Shown here: positions 17,290-25,199 of the stretch, piece by piece
Layout of the letters: each line of letters begins with the position of its first letter
How positions within the stretch are numbered: the first letter of the stretch is position 1
NCBI RefSeq assembly: GCF_025376885.1
Contig: NZ_JAHUBR010000001.1
Span: forward strand, 1,426,001 to 1,490,000
Reading direction: 5' to 3'
Origin: Pseudoruegeria sp. SHC-113
GTDB taxonomy: Bacteria; Pseudomonadota; Alphaproteobacteria; Rhodobacterales; Rhodobacteraceae
Length of the DNA stretch: 64,000 nt
Translations under genes and position numbers: made by a program
The notes under the pieces: model-generated
What the model was told of the DNA's origin: nothing
Databases searched by the model: none
What the model saw: only the letters and a program-made list of their open reading frames with translations

Positions 17290-17323
17290 GCGCCCGCGTT
17301 TGATACGTCGGGCGCTTTTTTTT
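17290..17323 (+). terminator. Strong rho-independent terminator, possibly of a small RNA
   Basis: GCGCCCG (17290-17296) pairs with CGGGCGC (17309-17315), followed by eight T residues. It sits 134 bases after the YHS stop. A second hairpin, CAGGT-TCGGAAC-ACCTG, lies about 45 bases upstream. Confidence 0.85.
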
Positions 17324-17392
17324 GGCGGTTCTTGGGCAGATGCCAGCGGGGGCGGGCTTGGCGGGGCAGGGGAATCGGTCCATCAAAGGCGC

Positions 17393-17815
17393 ATGGTAAG
17401 CGATGATCAGATCCGGCAGGCGCTGCTGCAAAGCGAGGTGATCGCCTGCGTGGGGGCCTCCGCCAACCCGGCGCGGCCCAGCCACTACGTGTCGCAATTC
17501 CTGACAACCAAGGGCAAGCGGGTGATCGGCGTCAATCCGGGGCTCGCCGGGCAAGAGCTGTTCGGCGCGCCCGTCTACGGCAGGCTCTCCGATATTCCGG
17601 CGGAGGAAGCGGTCACGATGATCGACATCTTCCGGCGGCCGGAGCAGATCCTGCCCATCGTGGAGGAGGCCATCGCCGCCTTGCCCGCGCTGAAAGTTGT
17701 TTGGATGCAGCTGGGGATCGAGAATGCAGAAGCCGCAGCGCTTGCGCAGGGCAAAGGGCTCACCGTTGTGCAGAACCGCTGCCCCAAGATCGAATGGCCG
17801 CGGCTGATCGGCTGA
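17393..17815 (+). CDS. CoA-binding protein (YccU family)
   Basis: A 140-residue single-domain Rossmann protein. Seen are VIACVGASANPARPSHYVSQFL (nucleotide-binding glycine turn), GKRVIGVNPGLAGQELFG, VTMIDIFRRPEQ and VWMQLGIENAEA, and the closing VQNRCPKIEWPRL with the conserved Cys. This is the CoA-binding domain found alone in YccU and at the start of succinyl-CoA synthetase-like proteins. The role is unproven. The ATG at 17393 is used; a longer frame starts at 17300 inside the terminator. Its TGA abuts the convergent hisE stop. Confidence 0.85.
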   Translation: MVSDDQIRQALLQSEVIACVGASANPARPSHYVSQFLTTKGKRVIGVNPGLAGQELFGAPVYGRLSDIPAEEAVTMIDIFRRPEQILPIVEEAIAALPALKVVWMQLGIENAEAAALAQGKGLTVVQNRCPKIEWPRLIG

Positions 17816-18130
17816 TCAGCCCTTGCGCGCGGCTTTCTCGGCGATGCCCGAGGTGCCTTCGCGCCGCTCAAGCTCGGCCAGCACATCGGCCAGCGCCACA
17901 TCGCGGGATTCCAGCATGACGAGCAGGTGAAACAGCACATCAGCCGCTTCCGCCGTGAGCTCCGCCTTGTCGTCCTTCACGGCGGCGATGATGGCCTCAA
18001 CCGCTTCCTCGCCGAACTTCTCGGCGCATTTTTCGGGGCCCTTGGCAAAGAGCTTTGCCGTCCAGGAAGAGGACGGGTCCGCGCCTTTGCGGGCCTTGAT
18101 GGTGGCGGCAAGCCGCTCCAGCGTGGTCAT
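17816..18130 (-). CDS. hisE: Phosphoribosyl-ATP pyrophosphatase
   Basis: A 104-residue enzyme of histidine synthesis that hydrolyses phosphoribosyl-ATP to phosphoribosyl-AMP and pyrophosphate. It is an all-helical MazG-like fold; the metal-binding [14 protein letters not shown] and the [13 protein letters not shown] helix are seen. The separate HisE (not fused to HisI) is usual in alphaproteobacteria. The start overlaps the end of hisF by 4 bases (ATGA), so the two are translationally coupled. Confidence 0.95.
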   Translation of the reverse strand: MTTLERLAATIKARKGADPSSSWTAKLFAKGPEKCAEKFGEEAVEAIIAAVKDDKAELTAEAADVLFHLLVMLESRDVALADVLAELERREGTSGIAEKAARKG

Positions 18131-18888
18131 GACAGCCTCATCGGAATGCCCTCGGCGGCCATATGTTCCTTGGCCTCCCGGATGGTGTAATCGCCGAAAT
18201 GGAAGATAGAAGCCGCCAGCACGGCGCTCGCGCCGCCCTCGGTGACCCCTTCCACAAGGTGATCCAGCGTGCCGACACCGCCCGAGGCGATCACCGGCAC
18301 TGAAACCGCGTCCGAAATCGCGCGGGTCAGCGGCAGGTTGAAGCCCGCGCGGGTGCCGTCGCGATCCATGCTGGTGAGCAGGATCTCGCCCGCCCCCTTG
18401 GCCACTACGAGCTTGGCAAACTCCACCGCGTCGATGCCGGTGCCCTTGCGCCCGCCGTGGGTGAAGATCTCCCATTTGCCGGGGGAAACGGTCTTGGCGT
18501 CGATGGCGACAACGATGCACTGGCTGCCAAACCGGTTCGCCGCATCGGCCACCACATCGGGGTTGGCCACGGCGGCGGAGTTGAAACTCACCTTGTCCGC
18601 GCCCGACAGCAGCAGCTTGCGCACATCCTCGCTGGTGCGCACTCCGCCGCCGATGGTGAGCGGCATGAAGCAATGCTCCGCCGTGCGTCGCGCCAGATCA
18701 TACATCGTGCCGCGGTTCTCATGGGTGGCGTGGATGTCGAGAAAACACAGCTCGTCCGCCCCGGCGGCGTCATAGGCCTTGGCGCTTTCGACAGGGTCGC
18801 CCGCGTCGATCAGGTCTACGAAATTCACGCCTTTCACGACACGGCCATCGGCCACGTCCAGGCAGGGAATGATGCGGGTTTTCAGCAT
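18127..18888 (-). CDS. hisF: Imidazole glycerol phosphate synthase, cyclase subunit
   Basis: A 253-residue beta/alpha barrel that closes the imidazole ring using ammonia from HisH. Catalytic aspartates are in [17 protein letters not shown] (D11 equivalent) and [10 protein letters not shown] (D130 equivalent); phosphate loops GGGVRTSED and [10 protein letters not shown] mark the two half-barrels. Length is standard. It is first in the hisF-hisE pair; a repeat-rich gap of 189 bases separates it from hisA upstream. Confidence 0.97.
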   Translation of the reverse strand: MLKTRIIPCLDVADGRVVKGVNFVDLIDAGDPVESAKAYDAAGADELCFLDIHATHENRGTMYDLARRTAEHCFMPLTIGGGVRTSEDVRKLLLSGADKVSFNSAAVANPDVVADAANRFGSQCIVVAIDAKTVSPGKWEIFTHGGRKGTGIDAVEFAKLVVAKGAGEILLTSMDRDGTRAGFNLPLTRAISDAVSVPVIASGGVGTLDHLVEGVTEGGASAVLAASIFHFGDYTIREAKEHMAAEGIPMRLS

Positions 18889-18935
18889 GATGTCACCTCT
18901 GCCGCCCTCTTAGCCTGAAACGAAGCCTGCGCCAA

Positions 18936-19044
18936 TGGGGGCTCTGCCCCCGTCGCCTTCGGCGCCTCCCCCGAGATATTTACAGAACAAAGTGGGGCCC
19001 CATCTTCTGACCGGAAATATCCCGGGGTGCGGGGCAGAGCCCCG
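18936..19044. repeat. GATATTT-type intergenic repeat (copy A, full inverted pair)
   Basis: Between hisA and hisF. Two inverted half-elements meet at GTGGGGCCCCAT: left half CCCCGAGATATTTACAGAAC and right half reading CCCCGGGATATTTCCGGTC on the minus strand. It begins with a GGGGGCTCTGCCCCC hairpin and ends with GGGGCAGAGCCCC. Very like the element at 35045-35136, with half copies at 2318 and 23205. Confidence 0.75.
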
Positions 19045-19077
19045 CTTAAAACCTGAGTGCGGGGCGCAAGCCACGCT

Positions 19078-19800
19078 TTAATCTTTCAGAATGGTGAGAG
19101 CCTCGGCGAGGTCGATGGCGCCGTCGTAAAGCGCGCGGCCGGAGATGGCGCCGTTCAGCGGTGCGCCGCAGGCTTTCAGGGCGCGCAGATCGTCCAGCGA
19201 AGAGACGCCGCCCGAAGCGATCACGGGGATGGAGACGGCGCGCGCGAGATCGGCGGTGGCCTCCACGTTTGGCCCCTGCATGGCACCGTCGCGGTTGATG
19301 TCAGTGTAGATGATCGCGGCGACGCCGGCATCTTCGAAGCTTTTCGCCAGATCGGTGACCATCACATCGGTTTCCTCGGCCCAGCCCTTGGTGGCCACGC
19401 GGCCATTGCGGGCATCGATCCCAACGGCGACCTTGCCGGGGAAGGCGCGCGCGGCTTCGCGCACCAGATCGGGGTTTTCCACCGCAACCGTGCCGAGGAT
19501 CACGCGCGCGAGGCCCTTGTCGAGCCAGCGTTCGATGGTGGCCATATCGCGGATGCCGCCGCCAAGCTGGGCGGGCACTTTGGTGCGCTTCAGGATCTCT
19601 TCCACGGGGGCGGCATTGACCGGCTCGCCCGCGAAAGCGCCGTTCAGATCCACGAGGTGCAGCCATTCGCAGCCTGCGTCCACGAAGGCCATCGCCTGGG
19701 CGGCCGGGTCTTCGTTGAACACGGTGCTTTGGTCCATATCGCCCTTGTAGAGGCGCACGGCGTTGCCGTCTTTCAGGTCGATGGCGGGGTAGAGGATCAT
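19078..19800 (-). CDS. hisA: Phosphoribosylformimino-5-aminoimidazole carboxamide ribotide isomerase
   Basis: A 240-residue beta/alpha barrel performing the Amadori rearrangement of ProFAR to PRFAR, the HisF/HisH substrate. The start [21 protein letters not shown] holds the first catalytic Asp, and [18 protein letters not shown] the second; [10 protein letters not shown] and [14 protein letters not shown] are phosphate loops. The ATG at 19798-19800 is chosen over a longer frame because the family begins at MILYPAID. It is related to HisF by ancient duplication. Confidence 0.96.
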   Translation of the reverse strand: MILYPAIDLKDGNAVRLYKGDMDQSTVFNEDPAAQAMAFVDAGCEWLHLVDLNGAFAGEPVNAAPVEEILKRTKVPAQLGGGIRDMATIERWLDKGLARVILGTVAVENPDLVREAARAFPGKVAVGIDARNGRVATKGWAEETDVMVTDLAKSFEDAGVAAIIYTDINRDGAMQGPNVEATADLARAVSIPVIASGGVSSLDDLRALKACGAPLNGAISGRALYDGAIDLAEALTILKD

Positions 19801-19942
19801 GGGGCGCTCGCGTCTCTTGAATGGCACTGCCTGCCCTTTGGCACGTAACGTCGGCAAATGCAAAGCGACCCGACGTCAGGCTTGATCCAAACGTGGCAGG
19901 TGCGACAGATTTTCACCCAGCGTGTGAGGAGGAACAACCGCT

Positions 19943-20326
19943 ATGAAGAAGATTGCACTGAGCGCCGCCCTTGTTTTCGGGCTGGCCGGTACCGCCTTCG
20001 CCGACGATGTGGCCGGCGTCTGGAAAACTGAAGTCGACGATGGCGCCTATGCCCATGTCACCATGGCCCCCTGCGGCGCGAATATCTGCGGCGTGATCAG
20101 CCGCACGTTCAATGCCAGCGGCGAATACAAGTCCGACACCATCGGCAAGCAGCTGGTGTGGGACATGCAGCCCGAGGGCGGTGGCAAGTACCGCAACGGC
20201 AAGATCTGGCAGCCGTCCACCGACAAGACCTACAAGTCCAAGATGGATCTCTCCGGCAACACGCTGAAAGTGGCGGGTTGCGTGGGGCCTATCTGCAAGA
20301 AACAGACCTGGACGCGTGTGAAGTAA
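19943..20326 (+). CDS. Secreted DUF2147 protein
   Basis: A 127-residue exported protein. The signal peptide is MKKIALSAALVFGLAGTAFA. The mature part starts DDVAGVWKTEVDDGAYAHV, has APCGANICGVISR, then GKQLVWDMQPEGGGKYRNGKIW, and ends with KVAGCVGPICKKQTWTRVK, the small beta-barrel pattern of DUF2147. Two Cys pairs may form periplasmic disulfides. The function is unknown. It is inserted between hisA and the peroxiredoxin gene and has its own strong terminator. Confidence 0.88.
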   Translation: MKKIALSAALVFGLAGTAFADDVAGVWKTEVDDGAYAHVTMAPCGANICGVISRTFNASGEYKSDTIGKQLVWDMQPEGGGKYRNGKIWQPSTDKTYKSKMDLSGNTLKVAGCVGPICKKQTWTRVK

Positions 20327-20350
20327 ACGCCTGTTCAGAAATGACATGAC

Positions 20351-20382
20351 AGGCCGGCCTGATCCTCAGGCCGGCCTTCTTC
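20351..20382. terminator. Perfect 12-bp hairpin terminator between convergent genes
   Basis: AGGCCGGCCTGA (20351-20362), loop TCC, TCAGGCCGGCCT (20366-20377), then TTCTT. It ends the DUF2147 gene and could also serve the convergent peroxiredoxin gene. Confidence 0.85.
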
Positions 20383-20392
20383 GTGTCCGCGC

Positions 20393-20929
20393 TCAGACCG
20401 CGCCGGTGTATTCGCCGCGGGCCGGGTAGTCGTTGTTGATGGCAAAATCCAGCGCGCCGACCAATTCGGAGAAATGCGGGCGCACGAAGGGCATTGTCTG
20501 CACCGAGCCGTAGTAGAGCGTCTGCTCCGGCGTCACCATGAAGAGGCCCGGCTCGGAGAAGAGGGCGGGCTCTTCGATGCCGATCGAGGTCTTGCCGCGC
20601 GAGGTGGAGATGTAGAGGCCCCAGTCCTTGGCGACCTGCAGCGGCAGATCATAGGCGATGCGCAGATCCTTGGCGTCGATCTTTTCCGCCATGGCGCGGG
20701 CGCGCTCTTCGCCATCCGAGGAGACGGCGATGGTTTTCACGCCGCGCGCGGCGAAATCGGCGGTGAGCCGTTCCAGCTCTTTCAGATAGGTGGCGCAGAG
20801 CGGGCAGTGCAGGCCGCGATAAAAGCAGATAACGGTGCCGCGCTCGGCCCCGTCTGTCGTGAGATCAAACGCGCCGTGATCAAGCGTGGGGAGCGAAAGG
20901 CCGGGGGTTTTCTGGCGGGGAAGCAGCAT
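20393..20929 (-). CDS. Peroxiredoxin-like protein (AhpC/TSA family)
   Basis: A 178-residue thioredoxin-fold protein. The start MLLPRQKTPGLSLPTLDHG is followed by VICFYRGLHCPLCATYLKEL; the C-x-x-C of HCPLC replaces the single peroxidatic Cys context (PxxxTxxC) of classical peroxiredoxins, a form seen in alkyl hydroperoxide reductase-like proteins. TIAVSSDGEERA and GLFMVTPEQTLYYG complete the fold. It probably reduces peroxides or disulfides in the cytoplasm. It is divergent from an AraC regulator, its likely controller. Confidence 0.82.
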   Translation of the reverse strand: MLLPRQKTPGLSLPTLDHGAFDLTTDGAERGTVICFYRGLHCPLCATYLKELERLTADFAARGVKTIAVSSDGEERARAMAEKIDAKDLRIAYDLPLQVAKDWGLYISTSRGKTSIGIEEPALFSEPGLFMVTPEQTLYYGSVQTMPFVRPHFSELVGALDFAINNDYPARGEYTGAV

Positions 20930-21017
20930 CTTGTGTCCTTGCGGTGGGTTGCGATTGCGCCCTGTATCGCCGATGATTGCGTCAGATTGTTCCGAATAAA
21001 CTGACGGGGATTCCGAT

Positions 21018-21770
21018 ATGGCCGGGTATGACAGGCTTTCCGCCCTGATGCAGTATTTCCAGATGGAGGTGGCTCCTTGCGCGCCACAGGAGGCGGATTT
21101 GCTGATTTTTGGTGCGCCGGGGGCGGCCTGCGAGGTGGTGTTTGCCTCAGGTGGCACGGCGGCCAGCGGCTCGCCCTGCGCCGTGGAGGAGGCGATGTTT
21201 GCGGCGCGCGTTGGCTGGGGCGGGGCGGTGAATCCGCTCTTGCAGGCGTTGCCCGCGCAGGTCCGCTACCGGCTCAAGGAGGATGCGGAAGCGCAGGCGC
21301 TGGTGAGCGTTTTGATGGCGGAGAACCGCGCGCAGCGGTGCGGGGCGGACTCTGTGCTGAGCCGGCTGTGCGAGATCTTGCTGGTGCGGTTGTTGCGCCA
21401 CCAGATCGCCGAAGGCTCCACCGCGCCGGGGTTGCTGGCGGGGCTGTCGGACCCGCGCCTGAGCCGGGCCATCGTGGCGATGCATGATCAGCCCGCGCGC
21501 CAGTGGCGCACGGAGGATCTGGCGCGGGAGGCGGGGCTTTCCCTCAGCCGGTTCTCCGAGCTCTTCGCCGCCCGCGTTGGGGAAACCCCGATGGCCTATC
21601 TGCGGCGCTGGCGGCTGACCATCGCGCAGCGCGATCTGGCGCGCGGGGATCGGGTGGAAGCGGTGGCGCGGCGCTACGGCTATGGCTCGCCCGAGGGCTT
21701 CACCCGCGCCTACAAGCGTGCGCATGGCGCGCCACCGATGGCGGCGCGGCTGGCCGAACGGGCCGCGTAG
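21018..21770 (+). CDS. AraC family transcriptional regulator
   Basis: A 250-residue regulator. The N-terminal half (about 1-130) is a cupin-type sensor (Cupin_6-like, ending ALVSVLMAENRAQRCGADSVLSRLCEILLVRLLR). The C-terminal 100 residues are the double helix-turn-helix: WRTEDLAREAGLSLSRFSELF and VEAVARRYGYGSPEGFTRAYKRAHGAPP. In this subfamily the neighbour is often a target, here the divergent peroxiredoxin gene across 88 bases. The inducer is unknown. It ends 3 bases from the convergent hisH stop. Confidence 0.9.
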   Translation: MAGYDRLSALMQYFQMEVAPCAPQEADLLIFGAPGAACEVVFASGGTAASGSPCAVEEAMFAARVGWGGAVNPLLQALPAQVRYRLKEDAEAQALVSVLMAENRAQRCGADSVLSRLCEILLVRLLRHQIAEGSTAPGLLAGLSDPRLSRAIVAMHDQPARQWRTEDLAREAGLSLSRFSELFAARVGETPMAYLRRWRLTIAQRDLARGDRVEAVARRYGYGSPEGFTRAYKRAHGAPPMAARLAERAA

Positions 21771-21773
21771 GGC

Positions 21774-22412
21774 TTACGGGGCCCAGCTCAGGAAATTGGC
21801 GATTAGGCGCAGGCCGGTGTGCTGGCTTTTTTCCGGGTGGAACTGCATGCCGACCATATTGTCGCGCCCGACGATGGCGGTGATGTCGCCGCTGTAATCC
21901 ACATGGGCCAGCCGGTGGGCCGGATCCGCCACCTGGAAGTGGTAGGAGTGGACGAAATAGGCGTGGTCGCCGGAGCTGATGCCCTCAAGCACCGGGTGGG
22001 GCGTGTCGATCACGAGGTTGTTCCAGCCCATATGCGGCACTTTCAGTGCCGTATCTTGCGGGGCGATCTTCAGCACTTCACCGTCGATCCAGCCAAAGCC
22101 GCGGGTGTCTTCATACTCGCGGCCCATGGTGGCGAGCATCTGCATGCCGATGCAGATGCCAAGGAAAGGGCGGCCCTGCCGGATCACGGCTTCCTCGGTG
22201 GCCTCGAACAGGCCGGTGTGATCGAAGAGCTCCTGTTTGCAGGCTGGGAAAGCGCCGTCGCCTGGCAGGACCACGCGGTCGGCGCGCAGCACGTCTTCCG
22301 GCTGGGAGGTGACGATCACCTCGCCTGCATCCGCCTCGCGCGCCATGCGCTGGAAGGCTTTCTCGGCGGAATGGAGATTGCCGGAATCGTAATCGATGAT
22401 CGCGGTGAGCAT
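21774..22412 (-). CDS. hisH: Imidazole glycerol phosphate synthase, glutaminase subunit
   Basis: A 212-residue class I glutamine amidotransferase that feeds ammonia to HisF. The start MLTAIIDYDSGNLHSAEKAF, oxyanion region LPGDGAFPAC, nucleophile PFLGICIGMQMLA (Cys) and the His/Glu pair in MVGMQFHPEKSQ make a complete catalytic triad. It lies downstream of hisB with a 75-base gap that contains a short direct repeat (CCTTGTCAGA, twice). Confidence 0.96.
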   Translation of the reverse strand: MLTAIIDYDSGNLHSAEKAFQRMAREADAGEVIVTSQPEDVLRADRVVLPGDGAFPACKQELFDHTGLFEATEEAVIRQGRPFLGICIGMQMLATMGREYEDTRGFGWIDGEVLKIAPQDTALKVPHMGWNNLVIDTPHPVLEGISSGDHAYFVHSYHFQVADPAHRLAHVDYSGDITAIVGRDNMVGMQFHPEKSQHTGLRLIANFLSWAP

Positions 22413-22487
22413 GGGCAGGGGCCTTGTCAGAGAGCCTTGTCAGAAAGCAGGAAAGCAGCGGGCATGTGGCCCGCCGCCAAAGCGCCG

Positions 22488-23075
22488 TTAGAGCGCGCCC
22501 TTGGTGGAGGGGATCGCATCCGACGTGCGCGGATCGGTTTCCAGCGCGATCCGCAGCGCGCGGGCGACGGATTTGAACGCCGCTTCCGCGATGTGGTGGC
22601 TGTTGAACCCGTGCAGGCGATCGATGTGCAGGGTGATCCCGCCGTGGGTGGAGAGCGCCTGGAAGAACTCGCGCACCAGTTCGCAATCGAAGCTGCCGAT
22701 TTTCTGCGTGGGCAGATCGAGGTTGCAGATCAGGTAGGGGCGGCCCGAGAGATCGAGCGCGCAGCGCACCTGCGCGTCATCCATCGCGAGGTGGCAATCG
22801 CCGTAGCGGCGGATGCCGCGTTTGTCGCCCACGGCTTTCGCCAGCGCCTGACCGAGCGCGATGCCGGTGTCTTCGACGGTGTGGTGATCGTCGATGTGCA
22901 GATCGCCTTCAGCGCGGATCTTCATGTCGATCAGCGCGTGGCGGGCCAGTTGATCGAGCATGTGATCGAAGAAGCCGACGCCCGTCTGGTTGTCATAGAT
23001 CCCGGTGCCGTCGAGATTGATCTCGACGGTGATGTCGGTTTCCGCGGTTTTGCGGGTGATGAGAGCGGTCCGCAT
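22488..23075 (-). CDS. hisB: Imidazoleglycerol-phosphate dehydratase
   Basis: A 195-residue metal-dependent dehydratase making imidazole acetol phosphate. Signatures are [22 protein letters not shown] and [17 protein letters not shown] in the first half and the mirrored motif [18 protein letters not shown] in the second; these His/Glu residues bind manganese. It is the monofunctional form without the phosphatase domain found in enteric HisB. It heads the leftward hisB-hisH pair. Confidence 0.97.
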   Translation of the reverse strand: MRTALITRKTAETDITVEINLDGTGIYDNQTGVGFFDHMLDQLARHALIDMKIRAEGDLHIDDHHTVEDTGIALGQALAKAVGDKRGIRRYGDCHLAMDDAQVRCALDLSGRPYLICNLDLPTQKIGSFDCELVREFFQALSTHGGITLHIDRLHGFNSHHIAEAAFKSVARALRIALETDPRTSDAIPSTKGAL

Positions 23076-23204
23076 GGGGCCTCCGGCTTCCGTAAATCTT
23101 TGGCTGCTCTATAGCGGGCTGCGCTGCGGGGGCAAAGGGGGGTAGGGTGATTTGCGCTGAGACTGGTGCGCGCCCGCCATGCGGGTGGCGCGGCTGGCCG
23201 GGGC

Positions 23205-23247
23205 GGGATGCCTCCGGCGGGGATATTTTTCGGAACAAAGTGGGGGC
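23205..23247. repeat. GATATTT-type intergenic half-element (copy C)
   Basis: GGATGCCTCCGGCGGGGATA followed by TTTTTCGGAACAAAGTGGGGG matches the left half of the elements at 18936 and 35045. It lies between the hisB start and the tRNA-Gly cluster. Confidence 0.6.
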
Positions 23248-23290
23248 GCGGTTTGCGCTTTTGCTCTGATGGGAGAGTGTGGTGGTTGTC

Positions 23291-23365
23291 TGGAGCGGGC
23301 GATGAGATTCGAACTCACGACCCTTACCTTGGCAAGGTAATGCTCTACCCCTGAGCTACGCCCGC
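23291..23365 (-). tRNA. tRNA-Gly (GCC), copy 3 in transcription order
   Basis: A 75-base gene including CCA. The acceptor stem is GCGGGCG/CGCCCGC, the D-arm contains AGCTCAGGGGTAGAGC, the anticodon loop is TTGCCAA (anticodon GCC) and the T-loop is TTCGAAT. It is identical to the next two copies. Confidence 0.96.
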
Positions 23366-23385
23366 GCGCCAGATATGTGATCCAA

Positions 23386-23460
23386 TGGAGCGGGCGATGA
23401 GATTCGAACTCACGACCCTTACCTTGGCAAGGTAATGCTCTACCCCTGAGCTACGCCCGC
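23386..23460 (-). tRNA. tRNA-Gly (GCC), copy 2
   Basis: Identical in sequence to the flanking copies, separated from each by a 20-base spacer. The spacers differ in sequence, so selection or gene conversion keeps only the tRNA bodies the same. Confidence 0.96.
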
Positions 23461-23480
23461 TTACCGGATCCGGTTCACAA

Positions 23481-23555
23481 TGGAGCGGGCGATGAGATTC
23501 GAACTCACGACCCTTACCTTGGCAAGGTAATGCTCTACCCCTGAGCTACGCCCGC
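23481..23555 (-). tRNA. tRNA-Gly (GCC), copy 1 in transcription order
   Basis: First of the three tandem identical genes transcribed leftward, nearest the promoter at 23577-23605. It has the anticodon GCC and encoded CCA. Confidence 0.96.
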
Positions 23556-23576
23556 GCCCCTTGTGTGGAGCGTGAG

Positions 23577-23605
23577 ATAATAGGAAGCTTGCAGGGCTGC
23601 AAGCG
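23577..23605 (-). promoter_or_regulatory. Candidate promoter of the tRNA-Gly cluster
   Basis: TATTAT on the minus strand (23577-23582), with CGCTTG 17 bases upstream (23600-23605). The start would lie about 15 bases before the first tRNA. The -35 is only a partial match. Confidence 0.45.
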
Positions 23606-23630
23606 GAAACTGGACGCAACGGGGAAAATT

Positions 23631-24062
23631 TTGGACGCAAAAAGGCAGCAAAGGCCGGGGCGTTTTCTGCAGGGCCGCAGGGGCTTTGTTCTGGGCGGGC
23701 TGGGGGCGATTTGCGCCGCTGCGCTGGGCGCGCGGGGCAGCGCCCATCCGGGCCATGAGAATGATCTGATCGATGTGCAGGTGATCTTTGCTCAAGTCCG
23801 GGAGCGGGATCTGGATCTGCGGCTGCGGCTGGTCGCCAAGGACGGCGCGCGGCTTGGGGTGGTGGATGCCTTTCTTCTGGGCGCGATCGTGGGCCGGGAG
23901 GGCTTGCCGGTGCGGCTTTCAGGCAGCGCGGCGCGGGTGGTGGATTTTCCGATCCGCTTTCCCGGCCCGGTGCCTGCGCAATTTCAGCTGGATCTGGTGA
24001 TCGCGCCTTTGGGCGTGTTGCAGCCTGTCTATGTGACGGTGGGGGCCGCGCCCGCCGGTTAG
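23631..24062 (+). CDS. Putative Tat-exported hypothetical protein
   Basis: A 143-residue protein if read from the TTG at 23631, which has GGGGA five bases upstream; the only other starts lie in the tRNA promoter. The N-terminus then shows a twin-arginine signal (GRRGFVLGGLGAICAAALG, cut near GSAHP). The mature part (HENDLIDVQVIFAQVRERD ... PLGVLQPVYVTVGAAPAG) looks like a small beta-sandwich. I do not recognise a family. It overlaps the convergent MAPEG gene by 4 bases. Confidence 0.6.
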   Translation: MDAKRQQRPGRFLQGRRGFVLGGLGAICAAALGARGSAHPGHENDLIDVQVIFAQVRERDLDLRLRLVAKDGARLGVVDAFLLGAIVGREGLPVRLSGSAARVVDFPIRFPGPVPAQFQLDLVIAPLGVLQPVYVTVGAAPAG

Positions 24063-24448
24063 AAGATCGCGAAGGCCACGGCGAAGAGCGCTGCAAGGCC
24101 GATCATCAGCAGCGTGAGCACCATGCCGATCTGGCGCAGGATCATGATTTGCGGGGTCTGGCTCATGCCGATGGCATGGGCGAGGCGGCCCAGAAGCAGC
24201 ATCAGCCCGAGCAGGTTCAGCAGCCAGGGCGCGGCGGCACCGGCTTCCAGAAGCAGCAGAAGGACGATGCCGATGGGCGCGTATTCGGCGCAGTTGCTCT
24301 GCACGCGCATGCGTTTGAGCAGCGCCTTGTCGCCCTTGTCGCCCAGCGAAATCAGGTGGCTGCGGCGGTAGAAGATCACCCGGGCGCAGAGCGCAAGGTA
24401 GAGCAGGGCCAGAAGGCCGGCGTAGAAAGAGGTGATTGTCGGCATCAT
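24059..24448 (-). CDS. MAPEG family membrane protein
   Basis: A 129-residue inner-membrane protein with four helices. YLALCARVIFYRRSHLISLGDKGDK and RVQSNCAEYAPIGIVLLLLLE carry the R-x-x-N-x-x-E-x-x-P signature of MAPEG proteins, followed by LGRLAHAIGM. The family includes membrane glutathione transferases; bacterial members of this short type are mostly uncharacterised. Glutathione binding is inferred from the family. It runs leftward between a hypothetical gene and the TetR gene. Confidence 0.88.
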   Translation of the reverse strand: MMPTITSFYAGLLALLYLALCARVIFYRRSHLISLGDKGDKALLKRMRVQSNCAEYAPIGIVLLLLLEAGAAAPWLLNLLGLMLLLGRLAHAIGMSQTPQIMILRQIGMVLTLLMIGLAALFAVAFAIF

Positions 24449-24517
24449 CTGTTCCCTGTTGGCGCTTGCCCCAGACTTGGCGCTTCCGGGCGCTGCGTCC
24501 AGCTTTTTCAGCGCGGA

Positions 24518-25102
24518 TCAGGTAGGCAGGAGCCTGTCGAGCAGGGCAAGCGTCATTTCATCGACGATGGCGCGGGCCTCGGAGCGGTCGGCACCTGCGA
24601 CGTCGATAAGGCCGATCATTGCCTCGGTGCCGGTGCAGGCCGAAAGCGCGCGCAGCAGTGTCGTGTGGTTGACTTTCGGCATTGCGCCGGGATGATCGGC
24701 GAGCGCCGCCTCATACATCGCGATCCGCCTTGCGCCGCGGTGGGCGCCCGGCGCGTCGTCGCAGGAGACATGGGTGAGTGTCATGCCGACAAACTGGCGG
24801 AAGGCGGCTTCATTTTCGAGCGCAAGGTCGAAGAAATAGAGGTTTATGGCGCGCAGCTTGCCGCGCAGATCCCGGGCGCCGCGCGTGACCTCCGCATAGG
24901 GTTTGACGTGAATGTCGAGCCCGGCCTCGGCGACGAGGATCGCAGCGTCCGAGAAGTAGCGATAGGCGGTGGCTTTGGAAATGCCCCTGGCCTCGCCTGC
25001 CGCTGCAACGGTGACAGGCTGCCCTTTCGAGAGAAGCTCGCGCGCGCCGTCGAGGAGGGCGGCGCGGGTGCGGCTCTTCTGGGCGGATCGGGGGCGTTTC
25101 AT
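24518..25102 (-). CDS. TetR family transcriptional regulator
   Basis: A 194-residue repressor-type protein. The N-terminal helix-turn-helix is ALLDGARELLSKGQPVTVAA followed by GISKATAYRYFSDAAILVAEA; the rest is an all-helical ligand domain with no clear match. It is divergent from the cupin gene, with a 16-bp inverted repeat at 25124-25158 placed to control both. The ligand is unknown. Codon use is like that of the neighbours. Confidence 0.88.
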   Translation of the reverse strand: MKRPRSAQKSRTRAALLDGARELLSKGQPVTVAAAGEARGISKATAYRYFSDAAILVAEAGLDIHVKPYAEVTRGARDLRGKLRAINLYFFDLALENEAAFRQFVGMTLTHVSCDDAPGAHRGARRIAMYEAALADHPGAMPKVNHTTLLRALSACTGTEAMIGLIDVAGADRSEARAIVDEMTLALLDRLLPT

Positions 25103-25123
25103 TGGGGCGTGCCTGTCTCTTTG

Positions 25124-25158
25124 TGATACTATTGTCTCATTTTGAGACTATGGTATCA
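25124..25158. promoter_or_regulatory. Inverted-repeat operator between the TetR and cupin genes
   Basis: TGATACTATTGTCTCA (25124-25139), spacer TTT, TGAGACTATGGTATCA (25143-25158): 14 of 16 positions are complementary. It also holds promoter-like TTGTCT and TATCAT (16-base spacer) reading rightward. This is the classic layout for an autoregulated TetR repressor. Confidence 0.75.
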
Positions 25159-25199
25159 TGAGGCTCGACTCAAGCGATTTTCACAGACAGGAGGGTGCG

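Noticed and set aside
22413-22487. Direct repeat CCTTGTCAGA in the hisB-hisH gap as an attenuator
   Set aside because: Two 10-base repeats only, with no leader peptide rich in His codons and no terminator/antiterminator pair.
23291-23555. The three repeats at the tRNA-Gly locus as a CRISPR array
   Set aside because: Repeats of 75 bases fold as complete tRNA-Gly genes with encoded CCA; the 20-base spacers are simple intergenic linkers.
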